Assembly (NCBI GenBank): GCA_030446805.1
Contig: JAUJMO010000002.1
Location: 235,381 to 299,380 of the forward strand
From: Caulobacteraceae bacterium
GTDB lineage: Bacteria; Pseudomonadota; Alphaproteobacteria; Caulobacterales; Caulobacteraceae
Direction: 5' to 3'
Length of the DNA stretch: 64,000 nt
The notes under the pieces were generated by a model. That model searched no databases. It saw nothing but the letters and a program-made list of their open reading frames with translations, and was not told where the DNA came from. The first letter of the stretch is position 1. The number at the start of each line of letters is the position of its first letter. A program made the translations under genes and the position numbers. Shown in pieces: positions 63,908 to 64,000 of the stretch.

Positions 63908-64000
63908 TCGTCTGCCCCTTGCATGAGGTGAGGGCCAATCTGGTCTCCGCAAAGCCGTCGCACCTCGTCACCCTGGCTTCGCCTCACGGGCCCGCGGCGC
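63898..64000 (+). CDS. Phosphatase-like protein of the B12 operon, 3'-partial
   Basis: Only 34 codons are visible (MELIVCPLHEV and ANLVSAKPSHLVTLAS), cut by the window end. The beginning resembles tyrosine-phosphatase-like proteins often placed after cobS in alphaproteobacterial B12 operons (xxVCPLxxxxxxV...xHVVTL). The catalytic Cys would be outside the window. Identification is tentative. Confidence 0.5.
   Translation, partial: MELIVCPLHEVRANLVSAKPSHLVTLASPHGPAA

Overview
The window is high-GC, densely coded DNA of an alphaproteobacterium, most likely of the Caulobacterales (a Brevundimonas/Phenylobacterium/Caulobacter-like genome). The lineage call is an inference from a MucR/Ros-type regulator, four TonB-dependent receptors, the B12 gene set and very high GC throughout; no rRNA or tRNA gene is present to confirm it.

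Layout. (1) 0-1.9 kb: the 3' part of a sensor kinase and a MucR-type regulator. (2) 1.9-9.8 kb: a divergent copper-handling cluster. On the minus strand are copA (with a Met/His-rich insert), copB and a TonB receptor; on the plus strand are a SnoaL-like periplasmic protein, copC, copD and a DUF411 protein. (3) 9.8-16.6 kb: an iron-uptake cluster behind a Fur-like palindrome, with two siderophore-type TonB receptors (the first broken by a one-base frameshift) and a PepSY membrane protein. (4) 16.7-30 kb: membrane proteins, a hybrid kinase without a sensor domain, a complete four-gene sugar ABC transporter operon, a Crp/Fnr regulator, MgtC-like and SLC13-like transporters, and phosphoglucomutase.

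(5) 30-49 kb: an accessory-looking stress and ion-homeostasis region, almost all on the minus strand: universal stress protein, SulP transporter, DUF2254, DUF421, L,D-transpeptidase, PRC-barrel, PCuAC-like lipoprotein, two NhaA antiporters, a K+ channel, nuclease-like proteins and several unknown small proteins. It holds many broken genes: an AI-2E permease relic, an NhaP-type relic with an internal deletion, a frameshifted nuclease-like paralogue, a small membrane gene with an in-frame stop, and a frameshifted conserved gene whose broken frame runs open into the second nhaA. An IS630 element sits at its edge, inserted exactly in the stop codon of a small gene. (6) 49.6-52.4 kb: a sodium/solute symporter, an IS5-family (IS427-like) element, also inserted in a stop codon, and a small lipoprotein.

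(7) 52.6-64 kb: cobalamin genes. A cobalamin riboswitch precedes btuB and a tightly overlapping operon for late B12 synthesis and corrinoid uptake: threonine-phosphate decarboxylase, cobO, btuF-btuC-btuD-like ABC genes, cbiB, cobQ, cobT, cobS and the start of a phosphatase-like gene. cobU lies divergently. Together these genes import corrinoids, adenosylate them, build the aminopropanol arm and attach the lower ligand.

Most unusual: two inverted repeats with the same architecture (GTTCA-N4-TGAAC core) about 2.8 kb apart in the stress region, a pair of paralogous ~70-aa proteins nearby, and a long coupled operon built around two NhaA copies whose accessory genes are decaying. The high frequency of frameshifts could be genuine decay or partly sequencing indels; read data would decide.
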